This document shows, one piece after another, positions 26,648 through 39,600 of a stretch of 64,000 nucleotides of DNA. The stretch comes from Anisakis pegreffii (taxonomy: Eukaryota; Nematoda; Chromadorea; Rhabditida; Anisakidae): contig JAPYMA010000341.1 in assembly GCA_035041965.1 (NCBI GenBank), positions 180,626 through 244,625 of the forward strand, written 5' to 3'. Both the position numbers and the translations under genes were made by a program. Each line of letters begins with the position of its first letter. Positions within the stretch are counted from its first letter, which is position 1. The notes beneath the pieces were generated by a model. It had not been told where the DNA came from. It saw only the letters and a list, made by a program, of their open reading frames with translations, and searched no databases.

Positions 26648-28025
26648 ATGTATAACATGAATAATGATCCAGACATGAAACCGATCACAAACTATAAATC
26701 ACAGCAAGGTTAGTAACAAATAACGTACTAATTTTCCAATTCACAATCAGCCAAAAACGCCGAATCTACAGCACCGTAAAACTTTTTGGGTTCTAAAACT
26801 TTGCGCTTCACGCTTTGTGTGTAATTCGTCAACAGTAACTGATTCTTTTCGACTGTTCCACTAAAGCTGAATAATGCAATTTGACCATGAACACTCGAAT
26901 ATTCCAAGTTTCCATAGTTCTAACATTCAAACCAAACGAACGAATTCATCTAACCGTATGAAATTCATCTAAGATCATCAGATTCAACCTGTTATCCGTG
27001 CTTTTCACGTATCAACTTTTCAAATTGCTACAGCTCATCTTGACTTTTCAAAGTAAAATGAAAATATTCCCCACAAATTCAGGCAATCGAAATAATTCGA
27101 ATGCACCTCATCGATCATTTGGTGCCACCAGCAGTGCCTCATCACATTTACCTTGTTTTGATAGCCCATACGATCAAAATGTATCAATAAGACCATCATC
27201 ATATCGTGGCAATACCAACAATGGTCGGGGTCGCGGTCGTTTTCGAGGTAATTTCATGATGCCACCTCCGAATCAAGCGTTTCCTCCGAAGCACAATCTA
27301 CCTCATCAGCACTACCAATACCAACCACCACAACAACCCTCTTCATCGATTCGATATAATGTCGATAATTACAGTGGTCTAAGGCACCGTGCACCCTCAT
27401 ATATCAACAACAACAACAACAACAACTCCTCACAACCATATCCACGTTTCAATAATCCACAACGAGCTCGATTCACCTATAGAAATCCAAAACTTAACAT
27501 GGTTAGCATAACGATTGATCATAAAAGTACTGGAATGTGAAGCTTCATGAAATCCACTGACCAGCTTCTTTTCTCACCGTAAAATACCAATTACACGCCA
27601 TATTATCCCCCATTCCGATATATTACCCGTTTCAGTTTTACGTTTTCGTTATTCTCTTCATTTAAAAATCTTAACCAACTCATTTGAGAAATGAAATCGC
27701 TTTTCAGTTAAGTTTATGAATTTCAAAACAGTATGTCCAGAAAATGAAACAAACTAATCGTAGAAATTACTTTTAGGATTCAAACTCTTGGACTGGTCCC
27801 ATGAGAGATAGCGGTTTCGATGCAGGTCCAAACTTCTCAGTCAATCGAGATAATCGTTCAAAGTCGACATCAAATAAAGTTGGAGATGACGGTGCTTATT
27901 CGTCATGGTCGCAAGAAGAGCCGCCGTTCAACGTTAACGATTACGTTCTCGATGCAATGACACGAAATCCATGGGCTGATCTTGAAAGAGAACACTTTCA
28001 GCAAATCGAGCAAAAGCAGACATGA
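26648..28025 (+). CDS. MPLKIP/TTDN1-like protein
   Basis: Three exons fit perfectly in phase: 26648-26708, 27083-27501 and 27777-28025, giving 242 residues. The start ATG opens MYNMNNDPDMKPITNYK. The middle is disordered, with an RGRGRFRGNF box (residues about 70-80), a Pro/Gln/Tyr-rich stretch and an Asn run. The C-terminus has FNVNDYVLDAMTRNPWADLE (about residues 210-230), which resembles the conserved end of human MPLKIP/TTDN1 (YFKPSMLEDPWAGLE). Human MPLKIP is 179 residues, nuclear, a PLK1 partner, and mutated in non-photosensitive trichothiodystrophy, with links to transcription and intron-lariat handling. The family call rests on that one motif plus the Gly/Pro/Arg-rich disordered body, so function is inferred. 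Confidence 0.7.
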
Positions 28026-31000
28026 GCGTTATGAACAAATTATTGTACTGGAACACATGTCAGCAGTTCAACTTTTGAGATGAAGTGACTCATTCGATGA
28101 CAATATGTAGCTGTTTGAAATTTTCATTTATATATTGAATTTGTCCTTTCCCGTAACGAGTTATTTTTTTGTATGCGAATTCCCTCATTATTAATGCAAC
28201 TACATCCAGTTTTCATGCATCAAAACGCATCTAAATTGAATTCGAGAAAACGCTAAAACATTTCACTGAAATGCTCATCTGTTCCAGTCACGAACAACTT
28301 TATTATATTGTCAATTTGTAATGTGCTACAATGTTAAGTAATGAATTGCTGAAGAACAGCATAAAAAATTCCGATAGTTACATTTTTTGGGAAAAAAATT
28401 CCAAGCAATTACCCATTCACAAGCACCCAATTTTCTTGGTTCGCTGAATGAAAACATCTCAATTCGATACGAAATGCAATATTTATGAAATTATTGATCC
28501 AGTGTATACATAGGCATATATATACAAACATATACGATATGTACTGTCGAGTGGCACCTGAAAAAAACTAGAAATAATGAGCTTTTGAATCAATTCAAAA
28601 CTGAATCACATCGAAGCAATACGTTTTTGTTCATCTGATTCAGTTAAAAAAACTATGAATTGCACTGTTACATTGTGAATAACAAATCCGATGGCAGATC
28701 AAGACATAGGTACACAACACAACAGAATCTATCAAAGGATCCACGATCGTAGTAATCCTTTGCAGCAATAAGCAAATCTTTTCCCCGAATCAAAATAATC
28801 GTTGAGCAATTAAAGTAACAAGGCAGTGATGACAACAAAACAACAACAATAACAATGAACAACGATAATAATAAACACTAATTAAGAGAGTAACAACAGT
28901 AACAAGGGCAGTAGAAATTCTCAATACCAACGATATTAACAATAACACAATGATAATGAACACAATTCAATTTAAGCACATTAACAGAGTACATGAATGT
29001 CGCGGATATATGCAGTGATAGAATATATTAAAATGAACCGAATGCACGGTTAAGTGAACTGCAAGAAAAAATAGAACTTGAGAGAGATATGACCGATGTT
29101 TAGGAAAAAATTCATAATTAAATTTTTTTGATTAAAAAATTTTATGCTACTATTTCGATTTTATTTATTGAAATCCACTCTCCACTATTCAAACTTATGA
29201 AATCTTTCCATCTCAAAAGGTTTTCAATTCAATCAATAATATTTTTGAATTTATTGATAGTTCAAACAAAGCGGATACACATTCACGTATTTAAGACTTC
29301 TCTACAATGAGCTGCGCTTTGATAAGAGATGATTAGTGAAGAGCGATGATGAAAAATCCAAGGCACTTTGAAATACTAGACACTTTCAATGATCTCGAAT
29401 CGGTGACAACTATTCTACGTTCGAATAAGTATTATATTTCCAAAGGCATCATCTCATCAGCTTGAATCATCTGTTAAATCCGAAGAACTCTCCGATATGA
29501 ACGCAAAACTTCAGCCCTCAATATAGACTAGTCTGGCTTTGACAGCAAAAAACACAATGAATCCTTTCAGTCATACGACATCAAATGTTCAGATTAAAAA
29601 AAACAGTAAAAAACATCAGCCTAAACTACTGAGTCGTAATCATTCGATGATAATTAAAATTTCAATTGTTCAATACTCGTTTTAAACGACGGACGATTTT
29701 TGAGTGACGACAAGAAACAGGTCTGTAATTGGATGTTGAGTACAGAAATAACACATTCAGAAACGCTTTTAAACTGTCATTCAGTTCATTGAAGATAATT
29801 ACATCCCAGAAAAAAAGACTACGGTCTCATGCTGAAATTCTCCTCGGAAAACGCGAATGAGCTCTGACAGTCAACAAAAAGATATGACATTCGTAACAAA
29901 TGCTTGCTTTGGTACTGATTCTGTTCTTGCACTGATCACGAACATCAAAATCTTTTCCTATTCAAAAAACTTTCAAATTTCACACATGACGAAATCGACT
30001 ACTCTCATGGCCACTTTCATTGATACTGTTGACTACAACTATAACAATCAGTGGCAAAAAAAATACGAACTGTTATCAACAATCTCAACAGCAACAGATT
30101 TGCCTCACTTTCATGAATCTACAGCACTGCTCCTACATCAACACCTGCACAGAACGTCCAATTTTTCGAGAATAACCGTGAAATGTTTTAGCAGCCAACA
30201 CGTTCACATCCATCGCTAATTATTTTTGTAAAACAACTGAAATGAAAACGTTGCATTATCAAAAATCTCACATGCCCCTTATTTCACACTCAAAGAGCAC
30301 AGAATCATACGATTAACTCGGTTAAACGTCCATCATATCACCGCCTTATATTAATTCATCCTCCTCAAAACTTTCTTCCACTGTTACACTATCATTAATT
30401 TGCAATCATTCATCAAAAGTTGTCTACTCGAAAAATAAAGATCGCTGAATATAGTTCATGAAATGATGATACTGCGCAATTCAGAATACGACTCAGAGGC
30501 ACAATGGTCTAAGAACACGCAATTGAAGTAATCACTCCTTGTCTGTTATGATAACTCTTCTACATGATTCTATCCTAAAACATGATGAATTTTCAACTGA
30601 GCTTTCTATGACTTTCTATTCTAAGACTTCAATTAGTTTGCGACTTTTCAGTTTAATAAACAATTCGACACCTATTACGGATGCTTACTGGCGTGAAACG
30701 TCAACATTAAAGATGCAGTTAGCTCAATTCAGATAGATCAAAAGATTGGTCAATGACGTAAATTATTATTGACATATCAATTAGTTTCGAACTGATTTAG
30801 CTAAAGAGATGAAATTTTTAGCTAAAGGGATTATAACTAAAGGATTCAGTGATTGTAGGAGTGAAGGTTGCACGGAAAGGATCATTGTTGTCGACAATTG
30901 AAGAAGAAGAAGGTAGAACCTCAGACAGAATTTCCATTCGTTTGAACATGTTTTGCGGAATGCATTCTCACACTCACTACTGATACCTAGCGATTTATGG

Positions 31001-33639
31001 CTTTCGCGGCGACGAATGACAGACCTAAACGCTGTTCAGGCAGCAAATTAATCACAATTTGAAGCGCTTAAATTTGGGATCGAAAGTGTTTGATACTATT
31101 CAAATGCTCGATAATTCTGTCATTGTGCCGTAGTAACGTGATGCAAACTCTCATGAACAAAGCTAATCGATAAATCGCCCATGCACTAATTCAATAATCC
31201 ATCTCAGACTGCTGATAAAGATGCGTACTTCAAAATTCTTCTCGAAAGTGATGTGTCAAACAAGTCACCAAAAAAACAACTCACTAGGCGTCTTAATTCA
31301 GTATATATTCCAGCATTTTTATTTCATTCTCCACTGCAGACTGCTCTCAGTTCATTTATGGCCACCAAAATCCTCGTTGAAGCTCCATCAAAATCACTCA
31401 CAATGCTAGCTAATCTACAGAGGTAATCAACCTCCAGATCATCGCGGCTTTGCGATCATTACGATTTCAGAAGGGTCAATCGAAAGCATCAACACTGATT
31501 AGCCTCATCAACCAATTTACTGCATCCGTTGCGATAAAAACCACCCAATATCGTCTTCAGCTGCTCTCGAGTTTGCACCACATTTATTCGCAAATTTTCA
31601 TTAACTTGCTAGACTCACTATTTATGTGATATTATCTTTTTAAATTTGGACAGTGTGAACAGCTTGAAAAGTATACTATTGGTAGCATTACTCCACATAC
31701 AACCTCAACTATCGCAGTGACACATTAGATGTTCCACTTCTAGAACTACTCCCTTTCCTCATGCACCGTCCTCTGCACCTCAATGAATAATACCACCCTA
31801 ACCCTTTTCAATTTCCGAACCGTTACAGTTTTATGAATTGGAATTTTCGCCTCTTTCATAGCCCAGTACACTAGTATGACTAGACGACTGTATAACGAAC
31901 CTGAAACGAATAATATAAAAAAGATGAATATGAATCAATATGCAATATACTAACCATTACAAAGTGTTCTGTATGTGACATATATCACTCATCATCTGCA
32001 TGCTCTGTATCTGGTGACGTTGGATATCTTGCTCTTAGCACACGCATTGCTCATTATATGTATAGCATTCAATCAAAATAAATTCTACATCTTTGCATCG
32101 CTTCGGATACAACCGATAGCGTGAACACAACCAAATTGCATTAATCGAATTAAATACGTACGTGTCAACTGGAGAACAATTCTCAGACATTTAGCAATTA
32201 GGATTAGCAGTCTAATTATTACAGCTATAACATAAGAATCATTAGACGAGATGCTCTATCGATACAAAAATATGACGGCACAAAAATACGCAGAAGAATT
32301 TGAGTGCAGAGTGAGAAAGTAGAACGAAGAGATACAGTAGGGAAGGAAGGAAACAAATGAAAGGTGTGAAAAACAACAACGAGCATACTAAATTAAACTA
32401 TAATTAATTTATTCTATAACAATATTTGTGCATACAATTGCATACGTGCTCACAAAAACTACTTCTTCTGATCGGCGATATTCCGGCAAACTATCGAGCT
32501 TCAACTAGGAGCCAATTCAAAAAAATGCTTCATTAGAGCAAATATGTACCGGGGACTGGCTTCAACAGTGGAGTTTCACCTCTATCTATCAAACTGACGT
32601 GCCATTTCAATCGAGTTTCATCCCTCCTGTATCCACATTCAATGACCTAGCCTTTGAATGCATGAAATGCACCGGATGAACACGATGAAACGTCATTTTA
32701 GAAACTTATAATATATTCTTCGATTCGAAACAATCCTTAGAGATCAGTCATTCAATCGAGCCTACTCAATCCAATACCTTCATTAGGGTCATACGAAAAT
32801 GCAACTTCAGATCCACGCTAAAACTGCAGTAACGATCCGGTGATCATATTCGAATTTGCACTAAATTCCATGATCACAAAAATATCTCAAACTCTGAACC
32901 ATTTGCCGCACCACTGCAATTGTGCACAAACACATACACGCTTTGTGTTTTGTTGTTTAATGATGACAATAAAAGAGTAATAAACAATAAAAACAATCAA
33001 TTCAATGGAAACTCAAACAAAATGAAATACCAAATGATCGGAGACAATAAAATAGGAATTGAAGCCCAACAAAAACAGCAACAATTACAACAAGTAGAAT
33101 AATTGATTGGAAAATATATGATAACAATAATAGTAATATTAATGATAATAACGGTAACAATGTATAAATAAATACTTTCTCTTTGCAATCATTAATTTAT
33201 AAACTCAAAATTAACAACTTTCCACTCCGATAGCGATTGGATTGCTTCCGTTAGGTATGCTACTCTTTCCCAATTATTCCGACCATATATAGATGATTGA
33301 TTCCACTTGAGAAGCCGGTTTGTTGCATTCAGAAACGAAGTAGTTTACGAACGAGACAGACGAAGAAATATTTTGAAGGATTCAGTAGGTGATTGCCTTA
33401 CCGAGTAACAAATAAGTAGGCAAATGAATGCGTAAATGAATTAAGAAATAAAACTGAAAAGTAAATTTGCTGTTCAGAAAAATAAATCAAGTTTCTGAAA
33501 CAAAATAAGTTTGCTGAATTTTGAAAGAAAAAATTATACGCGCCTCGTGAACAAATGCTGTTAATTTTTGGTACAACAGTACACACGTACAACAGCATAC
33601 ACACACAATGCTCTCCTCTTTGCCACTCCGAAATCCATG
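28026..33639. other. non-coding stretch between convergent genes
   Basis: This holds the 3' flanks of the MPLKIP-like gene (plus) and CDK12 (minus). No exon is supported. A 120-codon ATG frame at 29857-30219 (+) is open but looks like chance (rich in Thr, His and Ser, no splice sites). AAC/AAT-rich simple sequence occurs around 28840-28960 and 32975-33165. Confidence 0.45.
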
Positions 33640-36600
33640 TTAAGTTGTCGTTGAAGAAGGTGCTTCTGGAGGGAGTGGTGGCGTAATTTTCATAGAACTA
33701 CTATCGAGTAACTCTTTGGCACCACTGCCGCTGCCAGCTGATGAGGAGCGATTCAGTGACGATGAATGTTTACGGGATGAGGATGGCAAAGGGACTGGAC
33801 TGGGACCAGCCGGTAACGAACGACGATCCACAGAAACTGGACTCGTCTTCTGACTGCTCGATTCACTGACATTCCGAGATGATCGAGAACCTGAAAGAAA
33901 ACGAATTCATATAAAAGATTAAGACGAATGGAAATTCAATTCCAGAATTGACGTTTAACAAGAGAACAGCAACATTTGAACAACTGAATTCGAATATCAA
34001 ATTCAATTAGAAAGATAAACGCCATGATAATCTCGTCCTGTTATAACACTGTACATAAGATTGCGAACAAAAATGATCAACAAGATCTTCGAAATTAAAA
34101 GAGATATGAAACAAAACAATTTGCTTAAAAAGAACAAATTTCTTGAAAAAAACGATGATAATATAATCAAAGAACTGATAATATAATCAAAATCAAAATA
34201 AATAATCAAATAGTAATCAAATCAAATATAATCAATTGGATATAATCAAAATATAATCAAATCAGTATAATCAATAATCAAATGTAATAATCAATATATA
34301 ACCAAATATATCAAATATAATCTGAAATATAAACAATCAAAATCAACTGGAATCGCGTCAAATCAACATTTCGCAATAAAATATTACACATCAATAGATG
34401 GTCTCCGAATCAGGAACAAACAAAATCAATACACTCTCCTATACATTCCTTCATGTAAAATTACAGATAACCAACTAGAACCATTTCAGGCAGCAAAAGA
34501 ATTTATATTCTGATGGCATTACATAGATGAAAATAAAAATCAACACCGAAAAATTCTTAACAGAATGCTTTTTCAAAAGGAACTTTGATTCAAAACTTTT
34601 CAGAAGATATTTGAACATCTCGATCGAATCCAATAGAGGGATGGAATGATCAGTCAAATGTTATCGTTCTCGTCAGTTTCTTTCGAACGTTTTTACAAGT
34701 CATCACCAAGCTTCATAGAAATTCTTTGTTGGAAAGTAGCAGATTAATCAGTTGAAAACCAAAATATTTCGGTTGATTTCACTTTTCATTCTTCGTCAAG
34801 ACTTGAATAAATCCCAAATATTTCATACACCAGCCGAAGATTTTGCTATCTCTAATCTCAGGCATCTTGCCTCAAATTATCATACTTAAAACACATTTTT
34901 GCCAAGATTAATCACAAAATTATTCTTTGTCACGTTTCGAATCTCAGATTTAATACAAGCAAGTTTTAAAAATCAGTTACGATGTGTCATGTTTCACGTG
35001 CATGTAAGCTTATCAGGAACATTCCAGTCAGTCGTATTTTTCTTCTTCCTTGACGATTCACGATTCCGGATCCATAACAATATTCGAATCGACCTAATCC
35101 ATCCACCAAGTCGTTTCATATCACACCAATAAATTTATCCACATAATAATTAATCCTGTCTGCTGTCCTTAACACATAATTCGCAAGTAATCACGTCAAA
35201 CAACACGCATCTTAAACCGTTTTCTTCATGCATCGCTTCCCTTATATCCTCCCAAGCCAAAATTGAAAATAAATTCGAGAAAGTTTTTCGACCAATTCAT
35301 CGCTGAAGTTAACCGTTGGGATATGCAAGAAGGATGTGGACAAAAGGATAAAATGATGTCAAAAAGTTTAGGGAAATTTATGAAAGTCATTTCCTGCGAT
35401 CGCCTTTGAGTGAAGGTTTTAAATGAATTTTAATCGTGAAACTCAAATGGATTTCAACTATTTCGCCTCTAAATATCAGAAAAAACATTCAAGTAACGAG
35501 GTTGGGATTCTATTTCCAGAGATACCCCAAAGATTTCCAAAGATACGTCTTACCAAACTAATTGCTTATGTCGAAACCAGAACACCTTATCCCCCTCCTC
35601 GATTTTCCAATACACCCACCAACAAAAAGTAAACAATATACAGCCAAACATCTTAAAGAGTACACCTAGCTATGTAGCTAACCACTAATTCATCTAGACA
35701 ATTGGATCCTTCTAGGATGCTCCATTTTTTATTGCTAGTTCTATTGCTAAACATCTCAATCTCTGTTGCTAAACTCAGACTCTTCTAGTGACCTTCAGGA
35801 CCCTGACTCTCCTAAGCAATTTTGAAATAAGCCTTTCTTGTTCTCATCTCCCTACTAAATTGCTTTTTTGATTCGATCGAATTTAAACCCACCGAACCAT
35901 CACTCGTTCGTTCATTTATCAATAAAAGTTATAGAGGTGATTTTACGCTGTGCATCTTAATACCCATCACGATTCCATATCAACGGATATTATAAATGAC
36001 ATATTCATAAATGAATTAAATAAAAATATATATCTGAAACCATGCAACAAGAAAGAACATTAGCAAAATGACACAAATTCGAACGGACAATAAAAAACAT
36101 CAAAAAATTGAATTTCACATATCAATACAATAAAAATGAATGAAAAGAACTTAATTTAAAAAACGCAAAATTTATCTTTATTCATATACCATATAACAAC
36201 AGAGAAATGTACAGCATAATAAAGAAAAGCGAACGTTTAACCGAAAGAGAGAACATGTTCTTACTGAGTTAATGAAAAAAATAAAGTTATGAAAAGTACG
36301 ACTCGCATTCGACTCATTCCGATCCTCACTGAACCACTTCTTTCAACTGGCAGACTTATTAAATCTCTCAAAATGAAGGGATGCATTCTGTGTTCTTCGC
36401 AGTTCCAATGGAGCGATGGATGCTCTTCGAAGAAGAAATGTTATACGCCATTCAAAACATCCCTTCATTTGCTCACAAAACCGTCTAAATTTTACCGAAA
36501 CAAACAACTCATTGAGTCATTTTACCATCGAAAACATTTTACGATCAAAAACACCCACGAACTGAAGTAGCACATTATGAATAATCAAAAACGAACACAC

Positions 36601-39600
36601 ATACAAATTCCAAATCGAAATGCACCAAGAAAAAAGAAAGAAACAACTAAACAGTATACCCACTCTCTGAATGTTGTGATGTTGTTGTTGCTTGAGAGAC
36701 GGCTGCGTTTGCATCTGAATTTTTGTGTTCCAGCGATGCCAATTGTCCTAACAGTTCAGTTAATTGATTTTGAACAACACCACCTGCATGAGCATGCACT
36801 GATGTCGACGAGATGCTTGACGCTGAGTTCACACCGTTGCTTGACACAGACGACGATGATGGCTGCTGCATCGAGTTGGATATCGATGAGAGAGCGCTCA
36901 TCACGGGCTTTGGTAATGCTCCACTTTTGGTCATTATTTGCACTAATGTGGCCGCAGCTGTAGGACTGAGATTCGCGATTAACGACCTGGCCGCTTCCAG
37001 ATTACTCGGATCTGCCTGGATCGCACGGATCGCAGCATCCACTGCTAGAATTTATGATGTATCAGTTTAATCAAAATCCAATTTATAATTCTACCAATAA
37101 TGAACACCGTTAAAATTGCAAATCATATTCGACTAAAACTTCCGTCAAATACAAATTAATCTACCACAAAAGTCTAACATCATCCGTACGAAGATACTAT
37201 ACGATAGGATTAAACAATGATCAAAACGCGTTTTCAGCTATCATCGAAACGATGCACTGAAGCGAATCAATGAGATCACTCCAGTCACATTTCATCTCTT
37301 CATCTCAGTTGCAAACAAATTTTGCTGATCAAATGAAAAGTATCAAAGCAATTTTATTAAATTGAAAGTTTTACTTAACAACGAGCAATGCAGCGATTAT
37401 TCAAATAAATAACTCGTTCGGTTATTCAAAACAACGAAAGAAGAACTAACATTGTCGATTCGATGTTGACGAGGATGCGTGATGAGGCGGATGATTGGAC
37501 GATGGCAACGGTATCATTTGTCGATGATCGACGCTCGTTGAGGTGATCGGCACTGGTGGAGGATGCTGATAACATAGCAGTCATATTACTCATAGTCAAT
37601 ATTCGATGCTCTTTCAATGAGATCAAAAATTCTGATCACAAATCAAACGAATTTATAACGATCCAGTGCATTATGAGAAATAAAATTTATGAAAAACGTC
37701 TCGAACGAAAAAAAAATCCTTTTTGAGAAATGAAATTTAAAAAAAATACGATTTCGTTTCACGAACTTGGTGCGACGAAGAAGTGGAAGGGCGTGATGAG
37801 TAGTGATGTTGTACGGGCGGAGGGATCGAATGCGACTGAGATGAGGTTGATGCAGCCGACATAATGCCACCTTTAATTGACTGCTTTCAGAGATATTTAT
37901 GTCAATGCTATTATTTTCACACTCCTATTCATATACTAAAACACATTTGTAGACATATACACCAGTCTAGTCTTTAGTTGAAAATTAGAGTCAACCGATT
38001 GAATTAAATGATTGGCGTACGAAAAAGATATTTCCTCACAAAATGAAAAAATGATCCTACGAATATGCTCAGACAATAAATGAACGAACAGCACTACATG
38101 AACAACATTATTTCAACCAAATTCAACCCCTATCCCCTCCCCTCCACTCCCCCAACGATCCAAGGGAGTGGTCGCCATACTTTTGAAAAGTGATGGTCAT
38201 ACTTTGTTAGAATTAAATTAGATCAAACAAAAAATCCAAATGAGAACAGCAAATAAAAAATCTAACTTGCACGATTTTTGCGTTGTTTCTTCGACCACAT
38301 TTCATGACAATCTTGCCAATCCGGTAATTTCGGTGGTTCAATGGCATTCGGATTGAGGTCTTTCAACCACGGATGCTGCAGCGCTTGTCTTGACGTCATT
38401 CGCTTTCGAGGATCCAGCTCCAATAAACGATCTAACAAATCCAATGCTGCCTCTCGAAGGCTGAAACAATAAATTCGAACAAATCAATAAATTAACCGAT
38501 AATATATTTTTTTGAGATACATTCCGTCTATATTTCGAACGGATTGTATCAAAAAACGTTCAACGCTGTCAGATACTGTACACAATGAAGTGATAAAGAT
38601 ACATACATACGTATCAAAAAGGAATGTATCTAAAAAATTCTCCAAATGAACAGAATAACACAAATTAACAGAACAAAACTTTTAAGAGGTCGATCAACAA
38701 ATGAATAATGAATATTTCTTGAGCAATTAAAAGCGAACAGAATAAAGACAACACAAAAGAAAACCCACAATCCGAAGGCATCTCTCAACGTTCGTGCATA
38801 GGTACGTTTTGGTCTAAAACTACAATACAAAGGCAGGTTGATGACATCAGGCCAGTTCTCTGGTGAAGGAGTACCACAGATTCGCGATATCACTTCCAGT
38901 TGCATCATCTCCGAACTACCTTGAAATATCGGCTTTTTCGTGTACAACTCACCCAGAATACATCTGAAACATCACTCATTAACCAGATGTCAACACCACA
39001 CGATAATAAATTTCTTCAAACAACCAAACAACTCACCCAACACTCCACACGTCCACAGCAGTCGAGTATCGTTCCTCGCCCAACAGCAGCTCAGGTGGTC
39101 GATACCAGAGAGTGATCACTCGATTCGTGTACGGTCTATCCTGATCCTCATCGTACAACCTCGCCAATCCAAAATCAGCCAACTTAATCTCACCACGATT
39201 GTTCAGCAATATATTCGAGCACTTTATATCACGATGAAGGAATCCAATCGAGTGGCAATACTCCAATCCGGATATTAACTGTTTTGTGAACGATGCTATT
39301 TGATCGTCGCTAAAGTCCACGAACTGACTCTCCAACAAACCCATCAAATCATGATCCAAATATTCGAATACCAGATAGAATGCGCCTGAATTTGCACTTT
39401 CCTCTTATATAATTCACAACAAATAATCATAAGTTTCAAAACATTTCACACTATCATAAATATAAATCTGCGAACAATGATCATATCTTCTCATTACTTC
39501 ATTCGAATTTCACTGAAACAAAACGAAATGCGTCACGCTACACTTTGGCACAATTCCGTACACTGTAAACAACTGCATAATTCCTGGCACCACAAACGAC

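Noticed and set aside
29857..30219. 120-codon ATG frame on plus
   Set aside because: Rich in Thr/Ser/His, no splice sites or family resemblance; likely chance in AT-rich DNA.
30490..30535. TGGTCTAAG motif resembling a tRNA A box
   Set aside because: No B box or cloverleaf pairing within a suitable distance.
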